The translations under genes were made by a program, and so were the position numbers. Under the pieces are notes generated by a model. That model did no database searches, was not told the origin of the DNA, and was given only the letters and a program-made list of their open reading frames with translations. Below, one piece after another: positions 52,139 to 61,258 of a stretch of DNA of 64,000 nt (within the stretch, counting starts at the first letter, position 1; every line of letters starts with the position of its first letter). The stretch spans positions 1-64,000 of the forward strand of contig NZ_KQ954252.1 in assembly GCF_001519065.1 (NCBI RefSeq). Direction: 5' to 3'. This DNA comes from Novosphingobium sp. FSW06-99. Its GTDB lineage: Bacteria > Pseudomonadota > Alphaproteobacteria > Sphingomonadales > Sphingomonadaceae.

Positions 52139-53596
52139 ATGTGGGTGCGCAGCCTCCAGGGGCAGATGATGCTGGCCATCGCGGCTGCGCTGCTGGTCGC
52201 GCAAGGCCTGTCTGCCTGGTTTATCTGGCGCGAAGTGCACGAACGCCACATTGCCGGGCTGGTCAACGGCGCGGCCATGCGCATGTTCGACGGCCGCCTG
52301 CAGGGGCCGCGTCCCGACAACGGCGCAGGGCCCGATGCCCATGGCGACCATCCGGACCATGGGCCGCCGATGGGCCCGCCGATGGGGATGCCGCCGGGAC
52401 CACCCGATGAGGGATTGCACCTGCCGCGCGGATTGCGTGTGCATGTTGATGCCGCCTCGCCCGAACAGGCTGGCGACACGCATCTGACCGAAGTGGAAAC
52501 TGCGTTGCGCGATGTGCTGGTGGCCCAAGGCGAAACGCCCGGCCAACTGCTGGTGGTGCAGCGCGAGGCGGCCAGCGATCCCTTGCTGCACCCCGCCGTC
52601 CCGGAACTGCGCGTGCGGTTCCGCCTGACCGGCGACAGGACGCTGCCCCCGCTGGTGGTCGCGTCGGAGCGGCGCCCCGACGGCACCTGGATCACCGTGC
52701 GCAGCTTCAACCCGTCGAACGAGAGCATGCTGTTTGCCCGGTTGTTGCGTCAGACACTGTTGATCTATCTGCTGCTGGTGGGGGTGGTCGCGCTGATCCT
52801 GCGGCGCATCACCCGGCCGTTGCAGGCGCTGACCCGGCGGATCGAGCGGTTCGCCGCCGATCCGGGCAGTTCCGACCCGTTGCAACCACAAGGGCCCGAG
52901 GACATTCAGCGACTGATCGCCGCGCACAACGCAATGCAGGCGCGGTTGAGCACGCTGCTCGATGAAAAAGACGTCATGCTGGGCGCGATCGGCCACGATC
53001 TGAAAACGCCGCTGGCGACTTTGCGCGTGCGGATCGAGGCGGTGGTCGACGATGTCGAGCGGGCGCGGATGGCCGCCACGATCGAGGATATCAACCGCTC
53101 GCTCGACGATATCCTGTCGCTCGCACGGGTGGGCCGCCCGTCAGACCCGATCGAAGTGACCGAATTGTCGGCGCTGGTGACCGATGTCATCGGCGAATAC
53201 GAAGACATGGGCGACGATGTGGTGCTGACCCAAACCGAACGCACGGTTGCCCCGGTACGCGCCACGTGGCTGCGCCGCGCCTTGCGTAATCTGGTGTCGA
53301 ATTCGCTGCGGTATGGACACCGCGCCCGGGTGCGCCTCCACCGCGAGGCGCGCGAGGCCGTGCTGGTGGTCGACGATGACGGTCCGGGCATTCCCGAAGA
53401 CGCGATTGCCCGCATGATGGAACCGTTCACGCGGCTCGATCCTTCACGCAACACCGGCACCGGCGGTGCAGGGCTGGGCCTGACGCTGGCACGTGCTATC
53501 GCCGATCAGCATGGCGGCTCGCTGTCGCTGGCCAACCGGTTTGAACAGGGCCGGATCGTCGGTCTGACCGCAACCTTGCGCCTGCCGCTGGTCTGA
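52139..53596 (+). CDS. Membrane sensor histidine kinase
   Basis: A 485-aa kinase: TM1 (about 10-30), periplasmic domain (about 31-200) with a His/Pro/Met-rich loop near 60-85 (GDHPDHGPPMGPP), TM2 (about 201-222), HAMP, then HisKA with phospho-acceptor His286 in IGHDLKTPLATLR. ATPase boxes: LRNLVSNSLRYG (N), VDDDGPGIPED (G1), MEPFTRLD (F), GTGGAGLGLTLA (G2). The Met/His-rich loop suggests metal sensing. It shares an operon with the EF-hand protein, a probable periplasmic partner or output. Confidence 0.9.
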   Translation: MWVRSLQGQMMLAIAAALLVAQGLSAWFIWREVHERHIAGLVNGAAMRMFDGRLQGPRPDNGAGPDAHGDHPDHGPPMGPPMGMPPGPPDEGLHLPRGLRVHVDAASPEQAGDTHLTEVETALRDVLVAQGETPGQLLVVQREAASDPLLHPAVPELRVRFRLTGDRTLPPLVVASERRPDGTWITVRSFNPSNESMLFARLLRQTLLIYLLLVGVVALILRRITRPLQALTRRIERFAADPGSSDPLQPQGPEDIQRLIAAHNAMQARLSTLLDEKDVMLGAIGHDLKTPLATLRVRIEAVVDDVERARMAATIEDINRSLDDILSLARVGRPSDPIEVTELSALVTDVIGEYEDMGDDVVLTQTERTVAPVRATWLRRALRNLVSNSLRYGHRARVRLHREAREAVLVVDDDGPGIPEDAIARMMEPFTRLDPSRNTGTGGAGLGLTLARAIADQHGGSLSLANRFEQGRIVGLTATLRLPLV

Positions 53597-53744
53597 CCGG
53601 ACGCCAAGTCGTTCGTCGGGCGGCAGATGCTTCCCGTCGATCCAGTCCGGCAAAACTGATTGCCATTGCAACCATCGCGCGGCTAGGCCTGCGGCCCATC
53701 CAGATCCCTGTTCCCGATGGGATCGCTTGCTGACAAGGCCTTGC

Positions 53745-56396
53745 ATGTTTCGTTCCGGACATCGTTCTTTCGCTGCGCTGGCCCTGGCCGGTACCGCACT
53801 GTGCCTCGCCCCCGTGGTTCCTGCCATGGCGCAGGCGCCGTTTCCCGCCGATGGCACGCTGCCGCACACCGCGATCCCCAGCCACTATGTCATCGCCATC
53901 CGGCCCGATCCCAAGGCGCTGACGTTTACCGGAACGTTCGCGATCGATATCGATGTGCCGCAGGCGACCGATGCAGTGGTGCTCAATGCCGCGCAGATCA
54001 CCGTGGACAAGGCGCGGCTGGTGACGGCCGATGGGCACAGCATGCCGCTGGCGATCAGCCCTGATGCAAAAGAACAGACCGTGCGGCTGGGCGCGACCGG
54101 CGGCATCGCCGCGGGCCACTATCGCATCGAAGGCAGCTATGCCGGGCGCATCGACACCCAGGCCGACGGGCTGTTCGCGCTCGATTACACCGGCAACGAC
54201 GGCAAGCCGACGCGCGCGCTGTTTACCCAGTTCGAACCCAGCTATGCGCGCCAGTTCGCGCCGATGTTCGATGAACCTTCGTACAAGGCGACCTTCGATC
54301 TGTCGGTGGTGGTGCCGCAAGACCGCCTGGCCGTCAGCAACATGCCAGTCGCCAGTGAGGAACCGGCGGGCAAGGGGCTGAAAAAGGTCACCTTCCGCAC
54401 CACGCCGAAAATGGCATCCTACCTGCTGTTCTTTGGCGAGGGCGATTTCGAGCGGATGAGCAAGATGACCAGCGCCGGGGTCGAGGCGGGGATCGTCTCG
54501 CCAAAAGGCAGCGGCGAACAGGCGCGCTTTGCGCTGAACGAACTGGCCGGGCTGATCCCTTATTACAACGACTATTTCGGTGTGAACTACCCCCTGCCCA
54601 AGATCGACAACATCGCCGGACCCGGCCAGTCGGAATTCTTTGCGGCGATGGAAAACTGGGGCGCGGTGTTCACGTTCCAGCGCGATCTGCTCGACGATCC
54701 CAAGACGACCTCGCCGCAATCGCGCGAATTCATCGAAGTGGCGCAGGCGCACGAAGTGGCCCACCAGTGGTTCGGCGATCTGGTGACGATGGCCTGGTGG
54801 GACGATCTGTGGCTGAACGAAGGTTTCGCCAGTTGGATGGAAAACAAGGCGACCGACCATTTCCATCCCGACTGGTTCGCACTGCTCAACCGCGTCTCGG
54901 GGCGCGAGGCGGCGATGGGGCTCGATGCGTTCCGCACCACGCATCCGGTGGTGCAGCGCATCCGCACAGTGGATGAAGCCAACCAGGCGTTTGACGCAAT
55001 CACCTATCAAAAGGGTGAAGCGGTGCTGGCCATGCTGGAGGCCTATGCCGGGGAAACCACCTGGCGCGACGGCATCCGCGCCTATATGGCCGCGCACAAG
55101 TTCGGCAACAGCCACACTGCCGATCTGTGGCATGCGGTCGAATCCGCCGGGGCCACCGGGCTGACCACGATTGCCACCGATTTCACCACCCAACCGGGCA
55201 TCCCGCTGGTGCGCGTGGCCGATGTGCAATGCGCTGGCGGCAAGACCACACTCAGCCTGACGCAGGACGAATTTACCCGCGATCGCGTGGGCGAACCGTC
55301 GACGCGCCGGTGGCATGTGCCTTTGCTGGTGTCGGTCGGCGGCGGCGCGCCGCAGCGTTCGGTGATGGCCGATGGCAAGACCACGCTGACGATCGACGGC
55401 TGTGGCCCGGTGGTGATCAACGCCGGGCAGCTTGGCTATTACCGCACGCTCTATACGCCCGCCGGGCTGACCGCGTTGACCGTTGCGCTGCCGCATCTGG
55501 CGCCGATCGACCAGCGCGGGCTGATCGCCGATCAGATGGAACTGGGTCTGGCCGGGTATCAGCCGCTGGCGGGTCCGCTCGATCTGCTTGCAGCCTTGCC
55601 GGTCGACGCCAATGCACGCGTGGCGGGTGATGCCGCGCGGCGCTTCGACGGATTGTATGACCGGCTGGATGGCGATCCGGCAGGGCAGGCCGCGATTGCG
55701 GCGCGCGCGATTGCGCTGTGGAAGCCACGGCTCGACACGCTGGGCTATGATCCGCGCAGCAGTGACACGCTGCCCGATGCCGATCTGCGCGCCACGCTCG
55801 TCGCGGTGCTGGGGCATCTGGGCGAACCGGGCGTGCTGGCCGAGGCACGGCGGCGGTTTGCCGCGCTCGACCATGATCCCCATGCGCTGGATGGCCCGTT
55901 GAAGCAGGACTGGCTGGGCATCATCGCGCGCAACGCGACGCCTGCCGAATGGGACAAGCTGGCGCAGATGGCCAAGGACAGCACCTCGACCGTGGCGCGT
56001 TCGGATCTGTTCGAACAACTGGGCGGCGCGCGCGATGTCGCGCTGGCACGGCGCGCGCTCGATCTGGCGCTGACCGATGTCCCGGGCAAGACCACTTCGG
56101 CCGGGATCATCTCTGCAGTGGCGGCCGAACACAGCGAACTGGCGTTCGACTTTTTCGTCGCGCACCGTAATGCCGTGCTCGCCCTGGTCGATGCCTCGGC
56201 CCAGACGACTTATGTCGAACGTCTGGCTGGGCGTGCCGATACTCCGTCGATGGTCGACAAGCTGACCGCGTACGAGCAGACCCTGCCCGAAGACGCGAAA
56301 AAGCCGGTCGAACGCGCGCTTGGGCGGTTGAAGGACCGCCTGGCGGTGAAGGCCCGTATCGATCGCGAAACGGTGGCCTGGCTCAAGGGGCACTGA
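53745..56396 (+). CDS. M1-family metallopeptidase (aminopeptidase N-like), exported
   Basis: An 883-aa gluzincin aminopeptidase with a Sec signal (SFAALALAGTALCLAPVV, cleavage after AMA). The exopeptidase motif is AAMENWGA (near residue 300, equivalent to GAMEN). The zinc site is HEVAHQWFGD (about 336-345), with the third ligand in NEGFASW. A C-terminal ERAP1-like helical domain follows. Probably periplasmic peptide degradation. AAGG precedes ATG 53745; an upstream TTG (53727) is also in frame. Confidence 0.93.
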   Translation: MFRSGHRSFAALALAGTALCLAPVVPAMAQAPFPADGTLPHTAIPSHYVIAIRPDPKALTFTGTFAIDIDVPQATDAVVLNAAQITVDKARLVTADGHSMPLAISPDAKEQTVRLGATGGIAAGHYRIEGSYAGRIDTQADGLFALDYTGNDGKPTRALFTQFEPSYARQFAPMFDEPSYKATFDLSVVVPQDRLAVSNMPVASEEPAGKGLKKVTFRTTPKMASYLLFFGEGDFERMSKMTSAGVEAGIVSPKGSGEQARFALNELAGLIPYYNDYFGVNYPLPKIDNIAGPGQSEFFAAMENWGAVFTFQRDLLDDPKTTSPQSREFIEVAQAHEVAHQWFGDLVTMAWWDDLWLNEGFASWMENKATDHFHPDWFALLNRVSGREAAMGLDAFRTTHPVVQRIRTVDEANQAFDAITYQKGEAVLAMLEAYAGETTWRDGIRAYMAAHKFGNSHTADLWHAVESAGATGLTTIATDFTTQPGIPLVRVADVQCAGGKTTLSLTQDEFTRDRVGEPSTRRWHVPLLVSVGGGAPQRSVMADGKTTLTIDGCGPVVINAGQLGYYRTLYTPAGLTALTVALPHLAPIDQRGLIADQMELGLAGYQPLAGPLDLLAALPVDANARVAGDAARRFDGLYDRLDGDPAGQAAIAARAIALWKPRLDTLGYDPRSSDTLPDADLRATLVAVLGHLGEPGVLAEARRRFAALDHDPHALDGPLKQDWLGIIARNATPAEWDKLAQMAKDSTSTVARSDLFEQLGGARDVALARRALDLALTDVPGKTTSAGIISAVAAEHSELAFDFFVAHRNAVLALVDASAQTTYVERLAGRADTPSMVDKLTAYEQTLPEDAKKPVERALGRLKDRLAVKARIDRETVAWLKGH

Positions 56397-56443
56397 TCGC
56401 TCTTTTGCGTTAAGGGCGGGATGCGGGTAAGGGCCGGGTTGTC

Positions 56444-58270
56444 ATGACCCGGCCCCCCTTTATTCTGCTCGATGACACACGCGGCACCGGTGCGGCGCCT
56501 TCGCGGCTCTATCGCGATCCGGTCGAGATCGTGGTGGCGCGCCGGGCGCACGAAGTGGCGCCCGCGCTGGCGCGGATTGGCGCAACGCCGGGCCACTGGG
56601 CGGGGATGATCGCCTATGAAGCCGGGCTGGCGCTCGAACCCCGGCTGATGCCGCTGGCCGCACGGCGCAGCGGCGCGGCAGGGCCGCTGGTGTGGTTTGC
56701 GCGCTTTGCCGACCGCACGCTGATGACCGGCGATGACGTCGATGGCTGGCTGGCGCGCGAAATCCAGGGGGCCGGCGTGCTCGGGCCGATGGTGCCGCAA
56801 GTGTCGGTCGGTGGCTATGCCCAGGCCTTTGCCGGGGTGCACGAGGCGATTGCCGCGGGCGATGCCTATCAGGTCAATCTGACATTTCCGCTGGGCGGAA
56901 CCTGGCGCGGCGATCCGCTGGCGATCCACCGCGCATTGCGCCGCGACAGCGGCGCGGGGTTTGGCGCGGTGCTGTGGGACGGGTCGCACTGGACGTTGTC
57001 GGCCTCGCCCGAACTGTTCTTTCAGGTCGAGGGCGACAGCGTGACGGTGCGCCCGATGAAGGGCACCGCGCCGCGCGGACGCACCGTGCACGAAGACACC
57101 GCCGAGCGTGACCGCTTGCGCGCCAGCGTCAAGGATCGCGCCGAGAACCTGATGATCGTCGATCTGATGCGCAACGATCTGTCGCGCATGGCCGTGCCCG
57201 GATCGGTGCGGGTGGATGAACCCTTCGCGATCGAGAGCTATCCCACGGTGCACCAGATGGTTTCCACGGTGAACGCGCGGCTGGCGCCGGGCAAAGGCGT
57301 GGGCGATCTGTTGCGCGCGATATTCCCCTGCGGATCGGTCACCGGAGCGCCAAAAATCCGCGCGATGGAACTGATCGACAGCCACGAGCGCGATGCGCGC
57401 GGCGTCTACTGCGGGGCGATCGGCCATATTGACGTGCCAGAGCCGGCCGATACCAAGGATGGTGGCAATCAGGCTGGTCGTGCGGTGTTCAATGTGGCAA
57501 TCCGCACGGTGCGGCTTGCGCCCGATTATCCGGGCGCTGCGGGCGGCCGCGCAACGATGGGCGTGGGCTCGGCGGTGGTCGCCGATTCGGCCATGCTCGG
57601 CGAATGGCGCGAATGCCTGATCAAAGGGAGTTTCTTGCGGTTGTCCGCTGGCCAGGCTGATCTGATCGAGACGATGGCGTTTGATCCCGCGCGCGGGATC
57701 GCTCTGATCGAACACCATCTCGAACGGCTGCGCACCAGCGCGGTCGAGCTTGGCTTTGCATTTGACCGCCATGCCACGCGCAACGCAATCCAAGCGCTGT
57801 GCTTTGATCTGGAGGCGCCCGCCAAAGTGCGGCTGATGCTGGCGCGGTCGGGCGCGATTGCGCTGGAAACCGCGCCGCTGCCCGCCACGCCCGATCGGCT
57901 GCTGACATGCGCGGTGCTGCCGCTGCCGCTGGCGGCGGATGACTGGCGGTTGCGGCACAAGACCAGCGACCGCGCGTTTTACGAGGCCGCCTTGCGCGCC
58001 GCCCGCGCCGCCGGGGCGGACGAGGCGCTGTTGCTGCGCGATGATGGCCTGATCACCGAGGGCAGTTATACCAATGTGTTCGTCCGCCGCAGCGATGGCC
58101 GGTTGATCACGCCGCGCGCGGGCCACGGGCTGTTGCCCGGCGTTTTGCGCCGCAGCCTGATCGATGCCGACAAAGTTGTCGAAGGCGATGTCACGCTGGC
58201 CGACCTTGCCGAAGGGTTTTTGCTGGGCAATTCCCTGCGCGGGCTGCTACCGGCACGTCTTTTGGGATAG
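56444..58270 (+). CDS. pabBC: Fused aminodeoxychorismate synthase component I / aminodeoxychorismate lyase (PabB-PabC)
   Basis: A 608-aa fusion making 4-aminobenzoate for folate. Residues 1 to about 390 are the PabB chorismate-binding domain (ASPELFFQV, MKGTAPRG, NLMIVDLMRNDLSR, GSVTGAPKIRAMELID). Residues from about 405 are a PabC class IV PLP enzyme (RHKTSDRAFYEAAL with the likely PLP Lys, ITEGSYTNVFV, LLPGVLRRSLI). The fusion would channel ADC to the lyase. The amidotransferase PabA is not in the window. It is directly adjacent to the aminotransferase gene start. Confidence 0.93.
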   Translation: MTRPPFILLDDTRGTGAAPSRLYRDPVEIVVARRAHEVAPALARIGATPGHWAGMIAYEAGLALEPRLMPLAARRSGAAGPLVWFARFADRTLMTGDDVDGWLAREIQGAGVLGPMVPQVSVGGYAQAFAGVHEAIAAGDAYQVNLTFPLGGTWRGDPLAIHRALRRDSGAGFGAVLWDGSHWTLSASPELFFQVEGDSVTVRPMKGTAPRGRTVHEDTAERDRLRASVKDRAENLMIVDLMRNDLSRMAVPGSVRVDEPFAIESYPTVHQMVSTVNARLAPGKGVGDLLRAIFPCGSVTGAPKIRAMELIDSHERDARGVYCGAIGHIDVPEPADTKDGGNQAGRAVFNVAIRTVRLAPDYPGAAGGRATMGVGSAVVADSAMLGEWRECLIKGSFLRLSAGQADLIETMAFDPARGIALIEHHLERLRTSAVELGFAFDRHATRNAIQALCFDLEAPAKVRLMLARSGAIALETAPLPATPDRLLTCAVLPLPLAADDWRLRHKTSDRAFYEAALRAARAAGADEALLLRDDGLITEGSYTNVFVRRSDGRLITPRAGHGLLPGVLRRSLIDADKVVEGDVTLADLAEGFLLGNSLRGLLPARLLG

Positions 58271-59455
58271 ATGCCAATGCGCAGTGCCGAACCCATCAGC
58301 CAGGCCCTGGCCCGGATCGCGCCATCGCGCACCAATGGGATGACCGATCGCGCCATCGCGCTGCGCGCGGCCGGGCGCGACATCATTGCGCTGTCGGTCG
58401 GCGAGCCCGATTTTGCCACCCCCGATCATGTCAAGGCGGCGGCCAAGGCCGCGCTCGATGCCGATGACACGCGCTATACCGCAGTGGCCGGAACCCAGAC
58501 CCTGCGCGAGGCGGCGGCGCTGCATTTCGCGCGTGATCTGGGCATTGTCGTACCCTGGCAACAAGTGATCGTGTCGGCGGGCGGCAAGCAGGCGATCTTT
58601 CACGCCCTGGTGGCCACGCTCGATGCGGGCGACGAAGTGCTGATCCCGTCACCCTGGTGGGTCAGCTATCCCGAAGTGGTGCGCTTTGCAGGGGCCACGG
58701 TGGTCGACCTGCCGACTACGGCGGCGGGCGGATATCGCATCACGCCCGAACACCTGGCGGCGGCAATCACCCCGCGCACGCGCTGGCTGCTGCTCAACAG
58801 CCCCGGCAATCCGACCGGCGCGACGTATTCCGCTGCCGATCTGGCCGCGCTGGGCGAGGTGTTGCGCGCGAATCCGCACGTCCTGGTGCTGAGCGATGAT
58901 ATCTATGCGCCGTTGCGCTATACGCCGGGTGATCATGCCACGCTGGCGGTGGTCTGCCCCGATCTGGCCGCGCGCGTGCTGACCGTGTCGGGCGTTTCGA
59001 AAAGCCATGCGATGACCGGATTTCGCATCGGCGTTGCGGCAGGGCCGGCCTGGCTGATCGGCGCGATGGGCAAATTGCAGTCCCACACCAGCGGCAATGC
59101 CTGCTCGATTGCACAGGCGGCGGCGGTGGCGGCGTTCACCGGGCCGCAGGATTTCCTGATCGACTGGCGCGAACGGTTCCGCGCGCGGCGTGACCGGGTG
59201 GTGGCCGCGATCAACGCGATCCCCGGACTGTCGACCCCGCTGCCCGATGGCGCGTTCTATTGCATGATCGACGCGACGCCGCTGATGGACCGTTTCGGCG
59301 ATGACGAGGCGCTGGTGCTGCACTTGCTCGACCATGGCGTGGCGGTGGTGGCGGCATCGGCGTTTGGCGGGCGCAATGGATTTCGCATCAGCTTTGCCGC
59401 CGATGATGACAAACTTGACCGCGCGATCGCGCGTATCGCGGGGGCCCTGCAATGA
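58271..59455 (+). CDS. Class I aspartate/aromatic aminotransferase (AAT I-beta)
   Basis: A 394-aa fold-type I PLP enzyme: LSVGEPDFATPDHV, the VSAGGKQAIFHAL phosphate cup, LNSPGNPTGATYS, LSDDIYAPLRY and the PLP Lys in VSGVSKSHAMTGFRIG, then a C-terminal Arg in FRISFAAD. Transfers amino groups between Asp/aromatic/prephenate-type substrates and 2-oxoglutarate; exact specificity not readable. The start is the ATG at 58271 or ATG 58277, immediately after pabBC. It overlaps the next gene by 4 bp. Confidence 0.9.
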   Translation: MPMRSAEPISQALARIAPSRTNGMTDRAIALRAAGRDIIALSVGEPDFATPDHVKAAAKAALDADDTRYTAVAGTQTLREAAALHFARDLGIVVPWQQVIVSAGGKQAIFHALVATLDAGDEVLIPSPWWVSYPEVVRFAGATVVDLPTTAAGGYRITPEHLAAAITPRTRWLLLNSPGNPTGATYSAADLAALGEVLRANPHVLVLSDDIYAPLRYTPGDHATLAVVCPDLAARVLTVSGVSKSHAMTGFRIGVAAGPAWLIGAMGKLQSHTSGNACSIAQAAAVAAFTGPQDFLIDWRERFRARRDRVVAAINAIPGLSTPLPDGAFYCMIDATPLMDRFGDDEALVLHLLDHGVAVVAASAFGGRNGFRISFAADDDKLDRAIARIAGALQ

Positions 59456-60114
59456 CTGATCTGACCATCCTGTACGAAGATGCCGAAGCGCTGGTAATCG
59501 ACAAGCCCGCCGGGCTGCCGCTCGACCGGCCCCGCGCAGGGGGCATGTCGCTTGAAGAACGCGCCTACGAATTGCGGCTGGGCTTTTCGCGCTCACCCTC
59601 GCCGGTGCACCGGCTCGATCAGGACACCTCTGGCTGTCTGTTGCTGGCGCGCCATCCACGCGCGCTCAAACGCTATTCCGCCGCGTTCGAGGCACGCACC
59701 GTGGGCAAGACCTATTGGGGCGTGGTCGATGGCACGCTGGACGAAGATCGCGGGACGATCAGCCTGAACTTGTCGAAAATCAGCAGCGAGCGCGATGGCT
59801 GGCGGATGATCCCGGCGCGCGCGGGCAAGGCGGCGATCACCCACTGGCGCGTGCTCGACCGCCAGGGTGCGCTTACGCTGGTCGAATTCACCCCCGAAAC
59901 CGGGCGCACCCACCAGATCCGCGTGCATGCCGCCGCCGGACTGGGCCATGCACTGCTGGGCGATCCGGTCTATGGCAAGAAACTGCCCGGCAAGCGCACG
60001 ATGCTTCACGCCGCGCGACTGGTGATCCCGCGCGATGGCAAGCCGCCGATCGACGCCCATGCGCCGATGCCCGCCGACTTTCGCGCGCTGGGCTTTGCCG
60101 AGCCCGCAGGATGA
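59452..60114 (+). CDS. RluA-family pseudouridine synthase
   Basis: A 220-aa RNA pseudouridine synthase without an S4 domain: PAGLPLDRPR, the catalytic motif HRLDQDTSGCLLLAR (Asp nucleophile) and TGRTHQIRVHAAAGLGHALLGDPVYG. The target (23S rRNA or tRNA) is unknown; the compact size is like RluA or TruC members. ATG 59452 overlaps the aminotransferase stop, and the stop overlaps arfB. Confidence 0.9.
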   Translation: MTDLTILYEDAEALVIDKPAGLPLDRPRAGGMSLEERAYELRLGFSRSPSPVHRLDQDTSGCLLLARHPRALKRYSAAFEARTVGKTYWGVVDGTLDEDRGTISLNLSKISSERDGWRMIPARAGKAAITHWRVLDRQGALTLVEFTPETGRTHQIRVHAAAGLGHALLGDPVYGKKLPGKRTMLHAARLVIPRDGKPPIDAHAPMPADFRALGFAEPAG

Positions 60115-60530
60115 GCGCCGCCGCCGATGCGGTGATCGACCGCGCCATGGCGCTGGTCAGCGAAAGCTTCATCACCGCGACCGGGCCCGGCGGGCAGAAC
60201 GTCAACAAAGTTGCCACCGCCGTGCAACTGCGCATCAACATCTATGCCTTGCGGCTAAGCCCCGAGGTGTTTGCGCGGCTGAAAACGCTGGCCGGCAGCC
60301 GGCTGACCTCGGGCGGCGAGATCGTGCTGACCGCGCGGCGGTTCCGCACGCAGGAGGCCAACCGCGCCGATGCGCGCGAACGCCTGGCCGACCTGCTGCG
60401 CGAAGCGCTGACCCTGCCCGAAAAGCGCGCCAAGTCGCGGCTCAACCGCGTCGGCAAAGTCCAGCGGCTGGCAGGCAAGAAAATTCGCGGCTCGATCAAG
60501 GCCGGGCGCGGCAAAGTGCAATTCGACTGA
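60111..60530 (+). CDS. arfB: Alternative ribosome-rescue factor ArfB (YaeJ/ICT1-like)
   Basis: A 139-aa codon-independent peptidyl-tRNA hydrolase. The GGQ motif lies at 27-29 in TGPGGQNVNKVAT. The basic C-terminal tail (KRAKSRLN, KIRGSIKAGRGK) would sit in the empty mRNA channel of stalled ribosomes. Length and layout match ArfB rather than full release factors. Start ATG 60111 overlaps the pseudouridine-synthase stop. Confidence 0.93.
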   Translation: MSAAADAVIDRAMALVSESFITATGPGGQNVNKVATAVQLRINIYALRLSPEVFARLKTLAGSRLTSGGEIVLTARRFRTQEANRADARERLADLLREALTLPEKRAKSRLNRVGKVQRLAGKKIRGSIKAGRGKVQFD

Positions 60531-60551
60531 ATTTCGCGAATTCGAGGCCAT

Positions 60552-60761
60552 TCACCGCACGGGCGTTGGCAGTTTTGCTTCGCCGTCGCCGATATCGGCT
60601 GGCACGGTGGCATCGGCCAGCGGCGGCGCCGGGCGCTTTTCCAGCGCCTCGGCGGCGGCATCGAGCTGTTTTGCCTCGCCTTTGGTCACGCCGCCGGGGC
60701 CGGGATCGCTGTCGCTTGAACAGGCGGCCAGCAACAGCACCAGGCACAGCGCGCCGCGCAT
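60552..60761 (-). CDS. Small putative lipoprotein
   Basis: A 69-aa precursor: MRGALCLVLLLAACSS, a short signal with the lipobox LLAAC, followed by an Asp/Pro/Gly-rich acidic chain without recognisable domain. Mature length is about 55 residues. It begins one base after the stop of the next lipoprotein gene, so the pair is coupled. Function unknown. Confidence 0.65.
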   Translation of the reverse strand: MRGALCLVLLLAACSSDSDPGPGGVTKGEAKQLDAAAEALEKRPAPPLADATVPADIGDGEAKLPTPVR

Positions 60762-60762
60762 C

Positions 60763-61098
60763 TTATTGCGGGGGTTGCTGGTGGGGGGTGGTGCTGTCCC
60801 CGCCGCCTTGCTGGTCGGCGTCGGCAGCCGCACGTGCGGCACGCACTTGTTCGGCGACCGAGGCGGCATCTTCGGCATCGGTGGTCGCGGCGGCACGTGC
60901 CGACAGTGCGGCGGCAGAGGCATCGGCGTCGGGATCGCGCGCAGGCGGCGGGGCGGCCAGCGAGGGCGGCCCGGCGGGCAAGTCGGCGGCCGGCATTTCG
61001 ACATTGCTGGGGGTGGCGTCATCGCTTTCGTGATCGTGATGGCCGCAACCGGCCAGCATCAACACGGCCAGCAGGGCGGCGGGGGCGAATTTCGTCAT
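60763..61098 (-). CDS. Small putative lipoprotein with His cluster
   Basis: A 111-aa precursor: MTKFAPAALLAVLMLAGC (lipobox LAGC) followed directly by GHHDHESDD, a possible metal-binding patch. An Ala/Asp-rich, predicted helical region follows, with a Gln/Pro tail. GAGG lies 6 bp before ATG 61098; longer frames start at 61131 and 61155. It forms a two-gene unit with the 69-aa lipoprotein gene. No family recognised. Confidence 0.65.
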   Translation of the reverse strand: MTKFAPAALLAVLMLAGCGHHDHESDDATPSNVEMPAADLPAGPPSLAAPPPARDPDADASAAALSARAAATTDAEDAASVAEQVRAARAAADADQQGGGDSTTPHQQPPQ

Positions 61099-61198
61099 CA
61101 AAGTCCTCGTCGGTGCGATGGCTTTTGCCATAGAGTCCCTCTCTAGCCATGGCATCGGGCCCTGTCCAATCGTGCCGTAGGGGGAACAACCTGAACTT

Positions 61199-61220
61199 CA
61201 TATAACAAAATCTTTATATG
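61199..61220. promoter_or_regulatory. Operator copy 1, SahR/ArsR type (imperfect)
   Basis: CATATAACAA-AA-TCTTTATATG: 8 of 10 arm positions pair. It is the weaker copy of the palindrome at 61227-61252, with centres 30 bp apart (about three helical turns). Strongly AT-rich within GC-rich DNA. Confidence 0.7.
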
Positions 61221-61226
61221 CCTTGC

Positions 61227-61252
61227 TCCATATAAAGATGTCTTTATATGGA
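61227..61252. promoter_or_regulatory. Operator copy 2, perfect 12-bp-arm palindrome
   Basis: The arms 61227-61238 and 61241-61252 are perfect inverted copies around TG; the core is CATATAAAGA. It ends 6 bp before the ATG of the ArsR-methyltransferase gene, so bound protein would block transcription of its own operon. The motif type agrees with sites I know for SahR-like ArsR regulators of the methionine/SAH cycle, recalled, not searched. Confidence 0.8.
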
Positions 61253-61258
61253 TGTCCC

